This document shows, piece after piece, positions 9,783 to 19,542 of a stretch of 64,000 bases of DNA; position 1 is the stretch's first letter; each line of letters begins with the position of its first letter. The notes beneath the pieces were generated by a model. That model saw only the letters and a list, made by a program, of their open reading frames with translations. It ran no database searches and was not told where the DNA came from. The translations under genes and the position numbers were made by a program. This DNA comes from JAJDTT01 sp965116695 (GTDB taxonomy: Bacteria; Acidobacteriota; UBA6911; RPQK01; JAJDTT01), in assembly GCA_965116695.1 (NCBI GenBank), contig OZ220706.1:1550001-1614000 (forward strand), read 5' to 3'.

Positions 9783-12700
9783 TTAACCTGGCGCATCCTG
9801 ACGAACATGGTCCAGCGACGCAGACGGATTGCTCGCTTGCCAGCTTCGCTTCAACCACAGGGTCAGGTCGTCGAAGAGGGTGTAGTAGGTGGGCAGCACC
9901 AGCAGGGTCAGCACCGTGGAGGCGATGAGCCCGCCCATGACGGTGCGGGCCATGGGAAAGTAACGCAGGTCGAAAAAGCTGCTGTAGCTGTAGGCCAGCG
10001 GAATCAGGCCCACGACCGTGGTGGTCGCCGTCATCACGATGGGCCGGAAACGATCGCGGCAACCCTCCAGAATCGCGCGGCGGCGGTCGACCCCGCGGCG
10101 GCGAAGGGTGTTGATGCGGTCGATGAGGACGATGCCGTTGTTGACCACGATTCCGATGAGCACCAGGCATCCGATCTTGGCCATTATGTTGAAGGGCGTG
10201 CCGGTGACGAGCAGAAAGCCGGCGATTCCCACCACCGAAAAGGGCAGCGACAGCATGATGGCCAACGGATGGGCCAGGGATTCGAACAGTGAGGCCATGA
10301 CGAAATAGACCATGAAGAGCGCCAGCAGGATGTTGAAGATCCACTCCTGATCCGATTGCTGGTTCCGCCGGGTCCAGAAGCCCAGCGACCAACCGTAGCC
10401 CTCCGGATAATCCAGGCCGTCCATGATCTCCGTCATCTGCCGGATGCCTTCGTCCTTCTTGTCTCCCGCATAGGTGGCGAAGAAATTGGCGTAGGTCTGG
10501 CGATCCTCCCGCTGGACCTGAGCCGCGACCTTCTCGATCCGAAGCTCCGCGACCTGGGACAAGAGGATCTCCTCGCCGTCGTCTCCGTATCCCACTACGG
10601 CCGAGCGCAGGTCTTCCAGACCGCTCCGGTCCTCCGGCCGGAGCCGGACGATGACGTCCACCTCCCCTTCCGACGTGCGGAAGCCCCGAACCTGCCGGCC
10701 CCGCATCAGGATCCCCAGAATCTGGGAGACGGATTGAGAGGAAACGCCGTAGCGGCGGGCCAGATCCCGGCGCAATCGGACCTGAACCTCCTCGCGAGTG
10801 CTGTCCCGGGGCGCGGACACCTGGGAAAAGTCCGGATGTTCCCGGAGGCGGGTCCGGGCCTCGCGCAGCAGTCTCTCCAGGACTCGAGGATCATCGCCGT
10901 AGAGGCTCACGCTGATCCCTTCCCGGTTCTGCCTTCCACTCTGGCCGGACAACTCGATCCGGCAACCCGGGATCACCGGGAGCCCGTCCGAGATCTTCAG
11001 GCGGATCTCCTCCATCTCTTCCAGGCTGACCTGGTCACCGTGGAGATAGATTTCGGTCGAGGCATTGTTGTTGGAGAAGGAGCTGAAGACCTGGTCGATC
11101 CTGAAGGCTTCCTGGTTCTCCGCCAGGAAGGTTTCGACCGGATCGACGTAGTCCCTTTCGATCTTGGCGTAGTGATAGTTCTCGGTGAATTCGTAACTGA
11201 TCCGGAGGCTGCCCGGCTCCTGGGCGTCCGGAGCGTTGTCGGGGACCACGTTGAGAAGCAGCCAGGTCGAACCGGCAACCGCCAACGGAACCATCAGGAA
11301 ACCCACCAGGAAGCGATGCCTCAGGGGCCAGGCCACCAGTTTCAGGTAGAAATCCATGATCCGCCAGCGGCCCGGTTTCCGTCCGTGCCCGGCGGCAGGG
11401 GCGTCGCCGCCACCTCCGGCGGCGATCTGTTCGGCGCCGGCGGCGCGAGCCAGGTCCAGCCTCAGAAAGCGTCCCATGGCCAGGGGGATCAGGGTCAACG
11501 AGAGGAACAGGGAGCAGAGGAGCGCGAAGATGATGGCCAGGCCGCAGTGGCGGAGCCAGAAACTGAGAAAGCTCTGGGCCCCGAAGACCAGGGGGACGAA
11601 AATGATGATGGAGGTGAGGGTGGCTGCGATCACCGCCATCTGCACCTCCCGGGTGCCCTGCTTGACTGCCTGCAGGCGGTCTGCCCCCTGCTCCAGATTC
11701 CGGTAGATCGATTCCAACACGACGATGGCGTTGTCCACCAACATTCCCGTCGCCAACATGAGTCCCATCATGGAGAGGACGTTCAGGCTCAGGCCGCCGA
11801 AGTAGAGGAACCCGAGACTTCCGACCAGGGAGAGGGGGATGGCCAGGGCAACCACCAGGGCCGCGCTCCACTTGCGCAGGAAGAGGACCAGGACGCCCAG
11901 AGCCAGGAGAGCGCCAACGGTCCCGGCGGTCAGGAGTCCCTTGAGGGCCTTGACGATCTCCGCTCCGGCATTGCGGATGACGTCCAGTTGGATTCCCTGC
12001 AGCGCAGGATCCGACCTGATCTTTTCCAATTCCGCCTCAACTCCCCGCACCGTCGTCACGGTGTTGGCTTCGGCCGCCTTGCGGACCCAGAGACCCACCG
12101 CGTACTCGCCGTTGAGGTGCTGGCTGGCATGGGCCGCGGGACTCTCGTAAACCACGTTGGCGACGTTTTCCAGCAGCAGGCCCCGCTCGTTCACCGGAAA
12201 ACGCTTGAAGTCCTCCATCGATCGGAACATGCCCCGGGTCATGGCGCCGTAGCGGACTCCGCCGTCCGTGAACCGGCCCAAGGAACGGTCCAGGTTGATG
12301 TCGGAGAGGTTCCGGAACAGCCGGCCCGCGTCCACCCGGTACCTTCGGAGTTCATCGAGACTCAGATACACGGCGATCTCGGGCCTCTGGGTTCCGAAGA
12401 GTTCGACCTCGGCCACTCCCGGAACCCGCTCGATCCGCCTTTTGAGCTTCAGGTCCAGGAACTCGTAGGCGGTCTGCAGGTTCCTCTCGGACGCGATCCG
12501 CAGTCCCAGGATGGGCGCGTCGTCGGTGCTGAAGTTCACCACGTCGATCCGCTCAACGTCTTCCGGCAGTTCACTGCGGATCCTCTCGACTCTCTCCCTC
12601 ACTTCCCCCCGCAGCCGCTGGACATCCATCTCAAAATCGAAAAACGTCTGCACCCCGGACCTGCCGCTGTTGGAGAATGACTGCATCCATTGGATTCCGG

Positions 12701-12980
12701 GGACCGTGCTCACGGCCTCTTCCACCGGTTTGGTGATGGTCTGGAGGACATGAGCCGGAGTGGCGTTTGGATAGGGAATCTGCACCATCACGAAGGGCAG
12801 GTCCAGGTCGGGAAACAGCACCAGGGGAATCTTGAACAGGGAGACCACGCCGACCAGGAGCAACAAAGCGAAGACGGCGCAGATGGTCACCGGATAGCGG
12901 ACGGAAAAGCCGGCCAGCACCGAGGACTTCGGGCTTCCGGCGGGAGTCGATGGGGAATTCGGTTTCCGCTTATCCTGCAT
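9783..12980 (-). CDS. RND-family efflux pump, second subunit
   Basis: Inner-membrane proton-driven RND transporter of 1065 residues, full length for the AcrB/MdtC class. It has an N-terminal transmembrane helix near residues 25-50, a large periplasmic domain, a cluster of helices around 345-500, a second periplasmic domain, and a final helix bundle. The TM4 motif reads GMLVDNAIVVLES, with Asp-Asn where AcrB has Asp-Asp, as in several HAE-1 branches. The start overlaps the end of the upstream RND gene by 11 bases. Together with the adaptor it could form a tripartite, possibly hetero-oligomeric (MdtBC-like) pump. No TolC-type outer-membrane gene is present. The substrate is unknown. Confidence 0.92.
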   Translation of the reverse strand: MQDKRKPNSPSTPAGSPKSSVLAGFSVRYPVTICAVFALLLLVGVVSLFKIPLVLFPDLDLPFVMVQIPYPNATPAHVLQTITKPVEEAVSTVPGIQWMQSFSNSGRSGVQTFFDFEMDVQRLRGEVRERVERIRSELPEDVERIDVVNFSTDDAPILGLRIASERNLQTAYEFLDLKLKRRIERVPGVAEVELFGTQRPEIAVYLSLDELRRYRVDAGRLFRNLSDINLDRSLGRFTDGGVRYGAMTRGMFRSMEDFKRFPVNERGLLLENVANVVYESPAAHASQHLNGEYAVGLWVRKAAEANTVTTVRGVEAELEKIRSDPALQGIQLDVIRNAGAEIVKALKGLLTAGTVGALLALGVLVLFLRKWSAALVVALAIPLSLVGSLGFLYFGGLSLNVLSMMGLMLATGMLVDNAIVVLESIYRNLEQGADRLQAVKQGTREVQMAVIAATLTSIIIFVPLVFGAQSFLSFWLRHCGLAIIFALLCSLFLSLTLIPLAMGRFLRLDLARAAGAEQIAAGGGGDAPAAGHGRKPGRWRIMDFYLKLVAWPLRHRFLVGFLMVPLAVAGSTWLLLNVVPDNAPDAQEPGSLRISYEFTENYHYAKIERDYVDPVETFLAENQEAFRIDQVFSSFSNNNASTEIYLHGDQVSLEEMEEIRLKISDGLPVIPGCRIELSGQSGRQNREGISVSLYGDDPRVLERLLREARTRLREHPDFSQVSAPRDSTREEVQVRLRRDLARRYGVSSQSVSQILGILMRGRQVRGFRTSEGEVDVIVRLRPEDRSGLEDLRSAVVGYGDDGEEILLSQVAELRIEKVAAQVQREDRQTYANFFATYAGDKKDEGIRQMTEIMDGLDYPEGYGWSLGFWTRRNQQSDQEWIFNILLALFMVYFVMASLFESLAHPLAIMLSLPFSVVGIAGFLLVTGTPFNIMAKIGCLVLIGIVVNNGIVLIDRINTLRRRGVDRRRAILEGCRDRFRPIVMTATTTVVGLIPLAYSYSSFFDLRYFPMARTVMGGLIASTVLTLLVLPTYYTLFDDLTLWLKRSWQASNPSASLDHVRQDAPG

Positions 12981-15900
12981 GGCTCGAGTCTTCCGCTTTG
13001 CGGTCCAGTCCCTCGTAGAGCACCGGCACCAGGATCAACGTCAGGAGGGTGGCGAAAAGCAATCCGCCCATCACGGTAATGGCCATGGGGGTTCGCACCT
13101 CCGAGCCCTCGCCCCAGCCCAGGGCCATGGGAAGCAGTCCCAGGACCGTGGTCAAGGTGGTCATGAGGATGGGCCGCAACCGCACTTGCCCCGCCTCGAT
13201 CAGCGCCTCCCGCCGGCTCAATCCCCGGTGGCGGAGCTGATTCGTGTAGTCGATCAGGACGATCCCGTTGTTGACCACGATCCCGACCAGGATGATCACG
13301 CCTAGCAAAACCATGACGCTGACGGTGGAACCGGTCATGAAAAGAGCGGCCACCACCCCCACCAGGGCCACCGGAACCGTAAACAGGATGACGAAAGGGT
13401 GGACCAGGGACTCGAATTGCGATGCCATCACCAGGTAGACCAGGAGCACCGCCAGAGCCAGGGCGAAGAGCAGGCTGCTCCGGGAACGGTCGTACTCGCG
13501 GTGTTGTCCGCCCAGCGTCACCACTGAATCGGGCGGCAGTTCCCGGGACATCCCGGAGAGCAGAGCCTCGATCTTTCGGGAGACGGTGCCCAGATCCGCC
13601 CCTGCCAGGTTGGCCGACACCACCGCCGCCCGCTGAGAACCGACACGGCGTATTTCGCCGGGTCCCCGCGAGAGCTGAACCCGGGCCACGGACCCCAACC
13701 GGATCGGCACCCGGGAATCTCCTTCCCCGGTCTCGGAATCCACCTCCGTCCGCCCCGGATTCGATCCGGACCCCGAGCCGCCTTCACCGGAACGTTCGCC
13801 GAACGCACGGGACCGGGCGCCACCCTGGGCGCCGCTCCGATTTCCATCGGCGCCGGAGGTCTCCTGCCGGGTATTGATGACCAGGTCGCGAATATCCTGG
13901 ATGGCGTCCCGGTCCGATTCGGCCGCCTGGACCAGGATATCGAGCTGCCGCTCCTGGTCCCGGTAGCGGGAGGCGACGTCGCCTCGGATCTTGCTCCTCA
14001 CGATCTCGGCCGCCTGACTCTCGTCCAGGCCCAGCCGGGCCAACTGCTCCCGCCGAAAGCTGATCTGGACCTCCGGATTCCCCAATCGGGTCGAACTCTG
14101 GACATCGGCGACGCCGTCGATCCCGGAAAGGCGATCCATCACCTTCTGGGCGATGCTGCGCTGAGCCGCCAGGTCGTAGCTGTAGATCTCCACCTCCACC
14201 GGCTCTCTGAAGCTGAACAGGGTGGGACGGCCAAACAGGTGGGTGAGTCCCGGGTATTGTCCCAGCAGGCTCCTGGTGCGACCGATCACCCTCTCCTCGC
14301 CCGCTTTGTCGCGGCCGTCCTTCATGGAGACGTGAATCCAGCCCCGGTGCTCTTCCAGCGGACCCGTCGCGAACTGGTCATCGGCCCCTCCTCCCACGCT
14401 GGAGAAGACGGTGGCCACGCCGTCCAGATCCAACACCCGGCTCTCGACCTCCCGGATGATCCGATCGGTCGCTTCCAGAGGCTTCCCTTGGGGAAGCTCG
14501 ATCTCGAAGGAGAACTTTCCCTGAACCAGGGACGGGATCAGCTCGGCTCCAAGGAACCGGGCCAGACCGGCGCTGCCGGCCACCAGGCCCAAAGTGAGAG
14601 CCAAAACGCTCCCCTTGTGGTCGAGAGACCAGGCCAGGAGGCGGGGATAGGTACGCCGCAGCGACTCGAAACCGGAATCGACCCGCCCCAGCAAAGGGTT
14701 CAAGAGTTTCAACAGGCCTCTTCCCAAAGTCCTGAGCAATCGCCGCAGATCGCCGACGACGACGAGAACCAGATCCACGGTGAGGAACTTCAAGGCCCGC
14801 GATCCTCCGCGTCCCGCGGCTCGGACCAGGCGCGCCAGCCGGCCCTCCTCTCCACCGCCGGCGGGGGCCCGCCCGTTTCCGGACCGGTGGACCGGCTCCA
14901 CCGTGATCCTCCGCCGGGACAGGACCATGGGAATGACGGTGAGGGCGACGGCCAGGGAGGCGAGCAGGGCGTAGGTGATGGTCAGGGCCTGATCCTTGAA
15001 GAGCTGGCCCGCAATTCCCTCCACGAAGATCATGGGCAGAAAGACGGCCACCGTGGTCAGCGTCGACGCCGCCACCGCCTTGCCCACCTCACGGGTCCCC
15101 TGGTAGACGGCCTCGGCCAGATCCGGGTTCCGCCGGCGATGCCGGTGGATCGATTCCAACACCACGATGGAGTTGTCCACCAACATCCCGACCCCCAGAG
15201 CCACGCCGCCCAGCGACATGATGTTCAGGGTCACGCCGGTCTGGTGCATCAGGGTAAATGTGGCCATGACGGAAATCGGGATGGATAGGCCGATGGTGGC
15301 GGTGCTGCGAAGGTCCCGGAGAAAGACGAACAGGACGAACGTGGCCAGCAATCCTCCCAGGAGGGCCGCGGCGGCCACGTTCCGAATCGCCAGATTGATG
15401 AACTGCGCCTGGTCGTAGACGATCTCGTGGGTCAACTCGCCGGGATAGGTCTTCTGCTCCTTGAGCTGCTCCAGACGTTCTCTCACCGCTTCGGAAACCG
15501 CCACCGCGTTGGCGTCGCCCTCCTTGTAGACGCGCAGTTCCACACTCTCCCGGCCGTTGAAGCGGGAGATGACGTCCCGCTCCTTGGTCCCCCGCCAGAC
15601 CCGGGCCACGTCTCCCAGAACCACCTGGCGTCCGTCCAGATCCCGAACGATGAGCTTCCGGATCTCCTCCACCGATTGGAATTCGTTGAGCACCCGGACC
15701 AGGTAGTTGGCATCCAGGTCGTACAAACTCCCGCTGGCCTGATTGAGGTTCGCCTCGCGAATCACGTTGCTGACCTCGCTGACCGGGATGTTCAGCTCCG
15801 CCAGCCGTTTCTCCTCGATCTCGATCCGGATCTGCTCCTCCCGGCCGCCCGCCACCTTGACCGCCGCCACCCCCGACGTCGATTCCAGCCCCTGCTTCAC

Positions 15901-16371
15901 TTTGCGCTCGGCCAGGTCCCGGATTCGGCTGAGGGGGGCGTCTCCATACAGATGAAGCCTCATGACCGGGTCGTAGGCGGGATCGAAGCGCAGGATCACC
16001 GGTTTCTCCGCTTCGATGGGGAGGTTGGCCAGATCCAGCTTCTCCCTCACGTCCATGACCGCCAGGTCCATGTCCGTGTCCCAGCCGAACTCCAGGATGA
16101 CCTCCGACTGGCCGGGGCGTGAAATCGAGCTGATGCGGGAGAGGCCGGGAACCACCCCGACGTTCTCCTCCACGGGACGGGTGACAAGGGCCTCGACCTC
16201 TTCCGGAGCCGCGTCTTCGAATTCGGTCTGTATCGTCAGCGAGGGATAGGAGATGTCGGGCAGGAGATCCAGCGAGAGCCGGTCCACCGAAACCGCCCCG
16301 AAGAGGCAGACGGCCACCACGAACATGGAGACGGTAACCGGGCGGCGGATCGCGGTCCTGACGGTTCTCAT
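12970..16371 (-). CDS. RND-family efflux pump, first subunit with low-complexity insert
   Basis: RND transporter of 1133 residues, starting MRTVRTAIRRPVTVSMF. It has the usual two-fold helix/periplasmic layout and the TM4 motif GMLVDNSIVVLES. It is longer than its partner because of a linker of basic and glycine-rich residues around 495-560. A second insert near residues 840-900 is rich in Gly, Ser, Arg and Glu and lies in the second periplasmic half. The gene starts 10 bases after the adaptor stop and overlaps the next RND gene by 11 bases, so the three form one transcription unit. The two RND proteins are clearly different sequences rather than a recent duplication. That fits a heteromeric pump, an inference from MdtABC-type systems. 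Confidence 0.92.
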   Translation of the reverse strand: MRTVRTAIRRPVTVSMFVVAVCLFGAVSVDRLSLDLLPDISYPSLTIQTEFEDAAPEEVEALVTRPVEENVGVVPGLSRISSISRPGQSEVILEFGWDTDMDLAVMDVREKLDLANLPIEAEKPVILRFDPAYDPVMRLHLYGDAPLSRIRDLAERKVKQGLESTSGVAAVKVAGGREEQIRIEIEEKRLAELNIPVSEVSNVIREANLNQASGSLYDLDANYLVRVLNEFQSVEEIRKLIVRDLDGRQVVLGDVARVWRGTKERDVISRFNGRESVELRVYKEGDANAVAVSEAVRERLEQLKEQKTYPGELTHEIVYDQAQFINLAIRNVAAAALLGGLLATFVLFVFLRDLRSTATIGLSIPISVMATFTLMHQTGVTLNIMSLGGVALGVGMLVDNSIVVLESIHRHRRRNPDLAEAVYQGTREVGKAVAASTLTTVAVFLPMIFVEGIAGQLFKDQALTITYALLASLAVALTVIPMVLSRRRITVEPVHRSGNGRAPAGGGEEGRLARLVRAAGRGGSRALKFLTVDLVLVVVGDLRRLLRTLGRGLLKLLNPLLGRVDSGFESLRRTYPRLLAWSLDHKGSVLALTLGLVAGSAGLARFLGAELIPSLVQGKFSFEIELPQGKPLEATDRIIREVESRVLDLDGVATVFSSVGGGADDQFATGPLEEHRGWIHVSMKDGRDKAGEERVIGRTRSLLGQYPGLTHLFGRPTLFSFREPVEVEIYSYDLAAQRSIAQKVMDRLSGIDGVADVQSSTRLGNPEVQISFRREQLARLGLDESQAAEIVRSKIRGDVASRYRDQERQLDILVQAAESDRDAIQDIRDLVINTRQETSGADGNRSGAQGGARSRAFGERSGEGGSGSGSNPGRTEVDSETGEGDSRVPIRLGSVARVQLSRGPGEIRRVGSQRAAVVSANLAGADLGTVSRKIEALLSGMSRELPPDSVVTLGGQHREYDRSRSSLLFALALAVLLVYLVMASQFESLVHPFVILFTVPVALVGVVAALFMTGSTVSVMVLLGVIILVGIVVNNGIVLIDYTNQLRHRGLSRREALIEAGQVRLRPILMTTLTTVLGLLPMALGWGEGSEVRTPMAITVMGGLLFATLLTLILVPVLYEGLDRKAEDSSHAG

Positions 16372-16381
16372 GGGCTGGGGG

Positions 16382-17596
16382 TCACGGACTCGGGCTGGTG
16401 ACCCGGACCTTGGCTCCCTCGTTCAACTGGCCGTGGCCAGCGACCACGAGGGAGTCGCCGGGGGCGACGCCTTCCAGGACCTCGACGGCCTGGTCCCGCT
16501 GATAGCCCAGTCGGACCGGACGGCGGTGGGCGACGTCATCCCGGACCAGGAAGACGAAGCTCTCCCCGTCCTGCTCCCGAAGCGCCATCCTGGGGATGAT
16601 GGTGGCGTTTTCGCGTGTGTCGGTCCGGATGTCGACCCGGACGAAGGCTCCCGGCCTGAAGAGGGCATTGGTCGAGACCAGCTCGACGGTGACCTTGACC
16701 GTTCCGGTGGACTCGTCCACGACGGGGCTGATTCGGATCACCCGTCCCTCGATGGCCTCCGCGCCTCCGGCATCGAACCCGATGGAGGCCGCCTGTCCGG
16801 GACGGACCAGGCGGACGTCCCGCTCGGCGACGTGCACGTCCGCGAAGAGCGGAGAGAAGGCGCCCAGACGGAACAGCGAGTCCGACCCGCGGATCGTCTG
16901 GCCCAGTTCGACGGTCCGCCGGGTGATGCGGCCGGAGAAGGGGGCGCGAATCTCGCTGCGGGTGATCTCCAGCTTGACCTGCTCGATTTCGGCCTCCAAC
17001 TCGCTGACCCGGTGAGTGAATTCCCGGACTTCGGAAGCGGCGGCGCGCTCGTCATGCTCCAACTCGGCGATCTGGTAGCGAAGCGTGGCCACCTCCTCCT
17101 CGCTGACCAGGTCATCGGCGTAGGCCCGCTCCTTCCGGTCCAACTCCAGGGCGGTGTTCTTGATCTGGACCTGGGCCTTCTGGCCCCGGATCCGGGCCTT
17201 TTCCAACTGGATTCGGGTCTGGGCCAGCTTCTCCTCGGTGAGCCGGAGGCGGATCACCAGCTCCCGGTCGTCCAGGACGCAAAGGAGCTGTCCTTCGCGG
17301 ACATAGTCCCCCTCTTCGGCCAGGACGTTGCGAACGGTCCCTTCCGCCTGGGCCATGAGCTCCACTTCACGCAGGGCCCTCAAGTTGGACGTCGAGGTCA
17401 GGAACGAGGAGATGGCGCCCTGACGGGCCGTTTCCACTTGGACCGGAATCGCCCCTTCGTCCGATTCTTCCTCTTGGGAGGCATCGGCGGACGGATCCTT
17501 GGAAGCCTTGTCAAGGTATGGAGACCCGAAGTGCCACGCCGCGGCCAGAACCGCGACAATAGCCAGAAAACCGTAGACTTTGACCCGGATTTTCAT
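16382..17596 (-). CDS. RND efflux periplasmic adaptor (membrane fusion protein)
   Basis: Adaptor protein of 404 residues. An N-terminal membrane anchor (KVYGFLAIVAVLAAAWHFG) is followed by an acidic linker. A lipoyl-like half (MAQAEGTVRNVLAEEGDYV) precedes a coiled-coil hairpin of ~100 residues. The second lipoyl half (IRAPFSGRITRRTVELGQ) and a beta-barrel/membrane-proximal domain ending in GAKVRVTSP follow. It would bridge the two RND pumps encoded directly downstream to an outer-membrane channel encoded elsewhere. I start at the ATG at 17596, just before the signal-anchor; an in-frame ATG 14 codons earlier adds a non-hydrophobic stretch and lacks a better ribosome site. It is divergent from the CehA/McbA-like gene. 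Confidence 0.92.
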   Translation of the reverse strand: MKIRVKVYGFLAIVAVLAAAWHFGSPYLDKASKDPSADASQEEESDEGAIPVQVETARQGAISSFLTSTSNLRALREVELMAQAEGTVRNVLAEEGDYVREGQLLCVLDDRELVIRLRLTEEKLAQTRIQLEKARIRGQKAQVQIKNTALELDRKERAYADDLVSEEEVATLRYQIAELEHDERAAASEVREFTHRVSELEAEIEQVKLEITRSEIRAPFSGRITRRTVELGQTIRGSDSLFRLGAFSPLFADVHVAERDVRLVRPGQAASIGFDAGGAEAIEGRVIRISPVVDESTGTVKVTVELVSTNALFRPGAFVRVDIRTDTRENATIIPRMALREQDGESFVFLVRDDVAHRRPVRLGYQRDQAVEVLEGVAPGDSLVVAGHGQLNEGAKVRVTSPSP

Positions 17597-17745
17597 TGCG
17601 GATCCTGCGAGGAGCCGCCGAAATCCGGTGTATTCCAAACTGGGGCGGCGCTTCGGGATTCAGAATACTATACGACGCCCCGGGTCTGTTCGTTCCGCCG
17701 GTAGATGTTACGATCTCGCCCATATTTCCCGATAAGGAGGCTTCC

Positions 17746-19389
17746 ATGAAGGATCCGTTCCCCCGACCCGCCACGGCGATCAGCTTCCTTTTGGCCGCGG
17801 TCCTGCTGCAGTCGGTCCCGGTCCGGGCTCACGAGAGCACCCGCGCCGCCTTTCTCAAGCGGCACAACGTCGCTGTCCTGGCCCGTCCGGTGGGAGCCGG
17901 GGCCCTGGCCGTCCACGAGATATGCGAACTGAAGGTGACGCTGACGGAGGAGGGATCCGGGGTCGAACTCCCCGGGCTGATTCGGGTCACCGCCGAAGGC
18001 CAGGAGGAGGCGCTGGAACTCCCGGGGCTCTTTCACCGCGCTCGAGGCTGGCACACTGTGCCTCCATCCGCCGAACTTGAGGTTCCCCGCACGAAACTAC
18101 GGATCGAGGCGCTCCATGGACTGGAGACGGAGAAGGCGGAGCGGTCCCTGGACTTGTCGGGAAAGGACCGGGCGGAGATCCGGGTGCCCTTGCGCCGGAT
18201 CTATGACCCGCGGGCCAGAGGGCTGAAGTCCGGCAATACCCATCTCCACCTCATGAACATCACGTACCGCGACGCCGAGCGTTACCTGCGCGAGGTCCCC
18301 TTGGGAGACGGACTGGATCTTCTGTTCGTTTCCTACCTGCGGAGAATGCCCGACGAGGCCCGCTACACGACCAACGGTTTCACCCGGGCGGATCTCGAAA
18401 GGCTCTCGGGAGGCGGAATCGACTTCGGCTGGGGCCAGGAGCACCGGCACAATTTCGGTCCGGGGGAGCAGGGCTACGGCCACGTGATGCTCCTGAACCT
18501 GTTCAAGCTGATCCGGCCGGTGAGCATCGGGCCCGGCATCATGGGTGCGGGCAATGACGGACGTCCCCTGCAGACGGGGATTCGGGAGGCCCGGACGGAC
18601 GGCGGCACCGTCATCTGGTGTCACAACGCCTTCGGTCACGAGGACCTCCCCAACTGGATGGCGGGCCTGGTGGACGCCCAGAACATCTTCGACGGCGGCT
18701 CCCAGGCGGACTACTCCGAGACCTTCTACCGCTACCTGAACCTGGGATTGAAGGCGCCCTTTTCGACCGGAACCGACTGGTTTATCTACGACTTCTCCCG
18801 AGTCTACGTCCCGCTGGAGGGACCGGTCACGGAACGGGAATGGCTGGAGGCCCTCACCCAGGGTCGCTCCTACATCACCAACGGCCCCTTCCTGGAACTG
18901 GACGTGGGGGGACGCCGGCCCGGCGGCACCGTCTCCCTAGCGGGAAAAGAGACGGTGCGGGTCCGGGGCCGGGGTGTGGGCCGCTTGAACTTCAAGGCCC
19001 TGGAACTGATCGTCAACGGACGTGTCGTCCAATCGGTTTCGAGCCGCCCTTCGGAAGGCCATTTCGTGGCTGACCTGGACTTCCCTCTCCAGGTTTCCGA
19101 TCCGGGATGGGTGGCTCTGCGCATTCCTCCGAACCTGCCCGAAAACGAGCTGGCCCGTTCCCTGTTCGCCCACACCAGCCCCATCTATCTCCAACTGGAA
19201 GGCCGGTCCATCTTTCGGCCCGAGGTTGCTCGAGAGGTGTTGGCGGAGATGGAGGCGAGCGTGGCGAAGATTCGTTCCCGGGCGTCATTCTCCAGTGCCC
19301 GGGACCGGGAATCGGTGCTTCGCGTCTACCGGGAGGGAATCCGGATCCTGAGGCGGCGGCTGGCCGATTTGGGGAATGTCACCCACTGA
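17746..19389 (+). CDS. exported CehA/McbA-like (PHP-fold) protein with altered metal site
   Basis: Secreted or periplasmic protein of 547 residues. Its signal peptide (MKDPFPRPATAISFLLAAVL...) probably ends after VRA. A strong AAGGAGG lies five bases before the ATG. The second half resembles CehA/McbA metallohydrolases: GNTHLHLM (His166, His168), a WCHNAFGH segment and STGTDWFIYD. In the related gene at 26038 the equivalent positions read TATDHN and GNTDAHR. Here they are replaced by FVSYL and GTDWF, so several expected metal ligands are missing. It may bind metal differently or act non-catalytically. The N-terminal ~150 residues look like a beta-rich domain. The substrate is unknown; family membership is moderately certain. 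Confidence 0.65.
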   Translation: MKDPFPRPATAISFLLAAVLLQSVPVRAHESTRAAFLKRHNVAVLARPVGAGALAVHEICELKVTLTEEGSGVELPGLIRVTAEGQEEALELPGLFHRARGWHTVPPSAELEVPRTKLRIEALHGLETEKAERSLDLSGKDRAEIRVPLRRIYDPRARGLKSGNTHLHLMNITYRDAERYLREVPLGDGLDLLFVSYLRRMPDEARYTTNGFTRADLERLSGGGIDFGWGQEHRHNFGPGEQGYGHVMLLNLFKLIRPVSIGPGIMGAGNDGRPLQTGIREARTDGGTVIWCHNAFGHEDLPNWMAGLVDAQNIFDGGSQADYSETFYRYLNLGLKAPFSTGTDWFIYDFSRVYVPLEGPVTEREWLEALTQGRSYITNGPFLELDVGGRRPGGTVSLAGKETVRVRGRGVGRLNFKALELIVNGRVVQSVSSRPSEGHFVADLDFPLQVSDPGWVALRIPPNLPENELARSLFAHTSPIYLQLEGRSIFRPEVAREVLAEMEASVAKIRSRASFSSARDRESVLRVYREGIRILRRRLADLGNVTH

Positions 19390-19451
19390 CAAATCCGGCT
19401 CCGCCGTCGAGGTCCCGTCGAAGATCCGTCGCGCCGAACGCGACCCAAAGT

Positions 19452-19470
19452 CGGCGGTTGGAAACCGCCG
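19452..19470. repeat. GGCGGTTGG hairpin repeat, family B
   Basis: Perfect inverted repeat with arms CGGCGGTT and AACCGCCG around GGA, followed by CTCC, in the 152-base gap before the TauE gene. Related hairpins occur at 21959-21974 and 22003-22017. Confidence 0.6.
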
Positions 19471-19542
19471 CTCCCCGCTCGCGGTTTTCGACCTGGGATC
19501 CGGAATTTGAGATTTGGGATTTTCCCCCTATGATGGTGCGTC

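Noticed and set aside
10356..12680. 774-codon plus-strand frame opposite the second RND gene
   Set aside because: Antisense shadow of a full-length RND transporter; no domain content.
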